From the NCBI GenBank assembly GCA_964454745.1, contig CAYVUI010000111.1, forward strand, positions 1 to 14,808: a stretch of DNA of 14,808 bases. Reading direction: 5' to 3'. Positions 14,203 to 14,808 of this stretch are shown here, one piece after another. How positions within the stretch are numbered: the stretch's first letter is position 1; the number at the start of each line of letters is the position of its first letter. Made by a program: the position numbers and the translations under genes. The notes under the pieces are model-generated. The model made no database searches. It saw only the letters and a list, made by a program, of their open reading frames with translations, and was not told the origin of the DNA. Source of the DNA: CAYVUI01 sp964454745. GTDB lineage: Bacteria > Planctomycetota > Phycisphaerae > Sedimentisphaerales > Anaerohalosphaeraceae.

Positions 14203-14808
14203 CTATCTCTTCATCAGTTCCTGGGCCTTTTCCAGCCCTTCTTTCGCCATCTGGCTGTTAGGTTCAGCTCGAAGCCACAGCTTATAATATCGAACCGCCT
14301 GCTTGTAATTCCCTCTTTCCATATACACCTGCGTCAAACCGCTCAAACTCGCCGTCGCAGTTCCCTTACTGGCCTTGACAGCCTTTTCCCACCAGTCAAC
14401 CGCCTTCTTCACATCCCCGGCCCCATGCGCAATCCAGCCCAATCCATTAAGCGCCGCGGAATTCTCAGGGTTCAGTTCCACGCATTTCGTAAATGAATCC
14501 GTCGCGTTTTCCGTCTTGCCCTGGTTAAACTGCGCCCACCCGAGCCCCTGGTAGGCATTTTCTGCTTTGGGGTTCAATTCAATCGCCTCCGCAAACTTCT
14601 CTTCCGCCTCGGCCAGCTTTCTCTCGCCCCACAGCTTCCAGCCTTCGGAGGTCAAAACCTCGGCCCGCAGCTTATCTTCCCGCGTCAGGGGTACACTCTC
14701 TTCCTGCTGCAGCTTGAGCGTATTGATCGCGCCATCGGCGTTGTTGCGAACGTTAACATCCTCATCTTCCCGGGCCTTTTCCAGTACTTCCAGCCCATCC
14801 AGGTCTCC
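14203..14808 (-). CDS. HEAT/TPR repeat protein, 5' part missing
   Basis: The last 201 codons of a gene entering from the right edge. The first residues resemble a HEAT repeat (GLEVLEKAREDEDVNVRNNA). Then come about four TPR units from TSEGWKLWGERKLAEAEEKF on, with the usual 34-residue rhythm (A.....LG......G....A...F...ELNP). TPR domains bind partner proteins, and no enzyme motif is seen. An internal TTG at 14655 is not the start, because the frame stays open to 14808. It heads the visible operon, 16 bp before the small membrane protein. Possibly a scaffold for the sensing complex. Confidence 0.8.
   Translation of the reverse strand, partial: GDLDGLEVLEKAREDEDVNVRNNADGAINTLKLQQEESVPLTREDKLRAEVLTSEGWKLWGERKLAEAEEKFAEAIELNPKAENAYQGLGWAQFNQGKTENATDSFTKCVELNPENSAALNGLGWIAHGAGDVKKAVDWWEKAVKASKGTATASLSGLTQVYMERGNYKQAVRYYKLWLRAEPNSQMAKEGLEKAQELMKR

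Overview
The window looks like a free-living Gram-negative-type heterotroph that works on polysaccharides. A Planctomycetota (Phycisphaerae-like) origin would fit the gene mix, the GC-rich core genes and the intergenic palindrome debris, but nothing here fixes the taxonomy. No rRNA, tRNA, CRISPR array or complete transposase was found.

Left part (1-4118). On the minus strand a GH57/DUF3536 alpha-glucan enzyme (486-2918) is followed 17 bp later by the 5' part of a 4-alpha-glucanotransferase of the MalQ/GH77 type that runs off the window (1-468). Together they form a glycogen/maltodextrin operon. Divergently, a membrane-anchored GT2 polyprenyl-phosphate sugar transferase (3186-4118) reads on the plus strand.

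Middle part (4119-7256). This AT-rich stretch is unlike its neighbours and reads as an eroded array of RHS/polymorphic-toxin tips and immunity genes. An RHS-core scrap abuts the GT2 stop codon. It is followed by C-terminal toxin scraps (about 4480-4596, 5240-5440, 6016-6254 frameshifted, 6843-7035 PD-(D/E)xK type). Between them lie three intact immunity-like ORFs (4650-5138, 5484-5762, 6256-6822) and one broken immunity copy (5844-5939). A repeat with a palindromic core sits at the junctions between one cassette's immunity gene and the next toxin tail (5184, 5940, 6821). The tract ends in a dense run of five perfect or near-perfect hairpins (7011-7140).

Right-middle part (7257-9967). A secreted GH39-like clan-A glycoside hydrolase with a carbohydrate-binding-like C-terminus is flanked by two similar direct repeats of about 75-80 bp. 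The 329-bp spacer upstream of it is intergenic and carries several palindromes.

Right part (9968-14808). A tightly packed minus-strand operon encodes, in transcription order, a HEAT/TPR repeat protein (5' end outside the window), a 65-residue single-span membrane protein, a sensor histidine kinase with a large extracytoplasmic domain, a four-span small membrane protein, a DUF4097-like lipoprotein with a striking ladder of histidines every 18 residues, and an OmpR-type response regulator. Start and stop codons overlap or lie within about 20 bp throughout, so these genes probably form one envelope-sensing unit.
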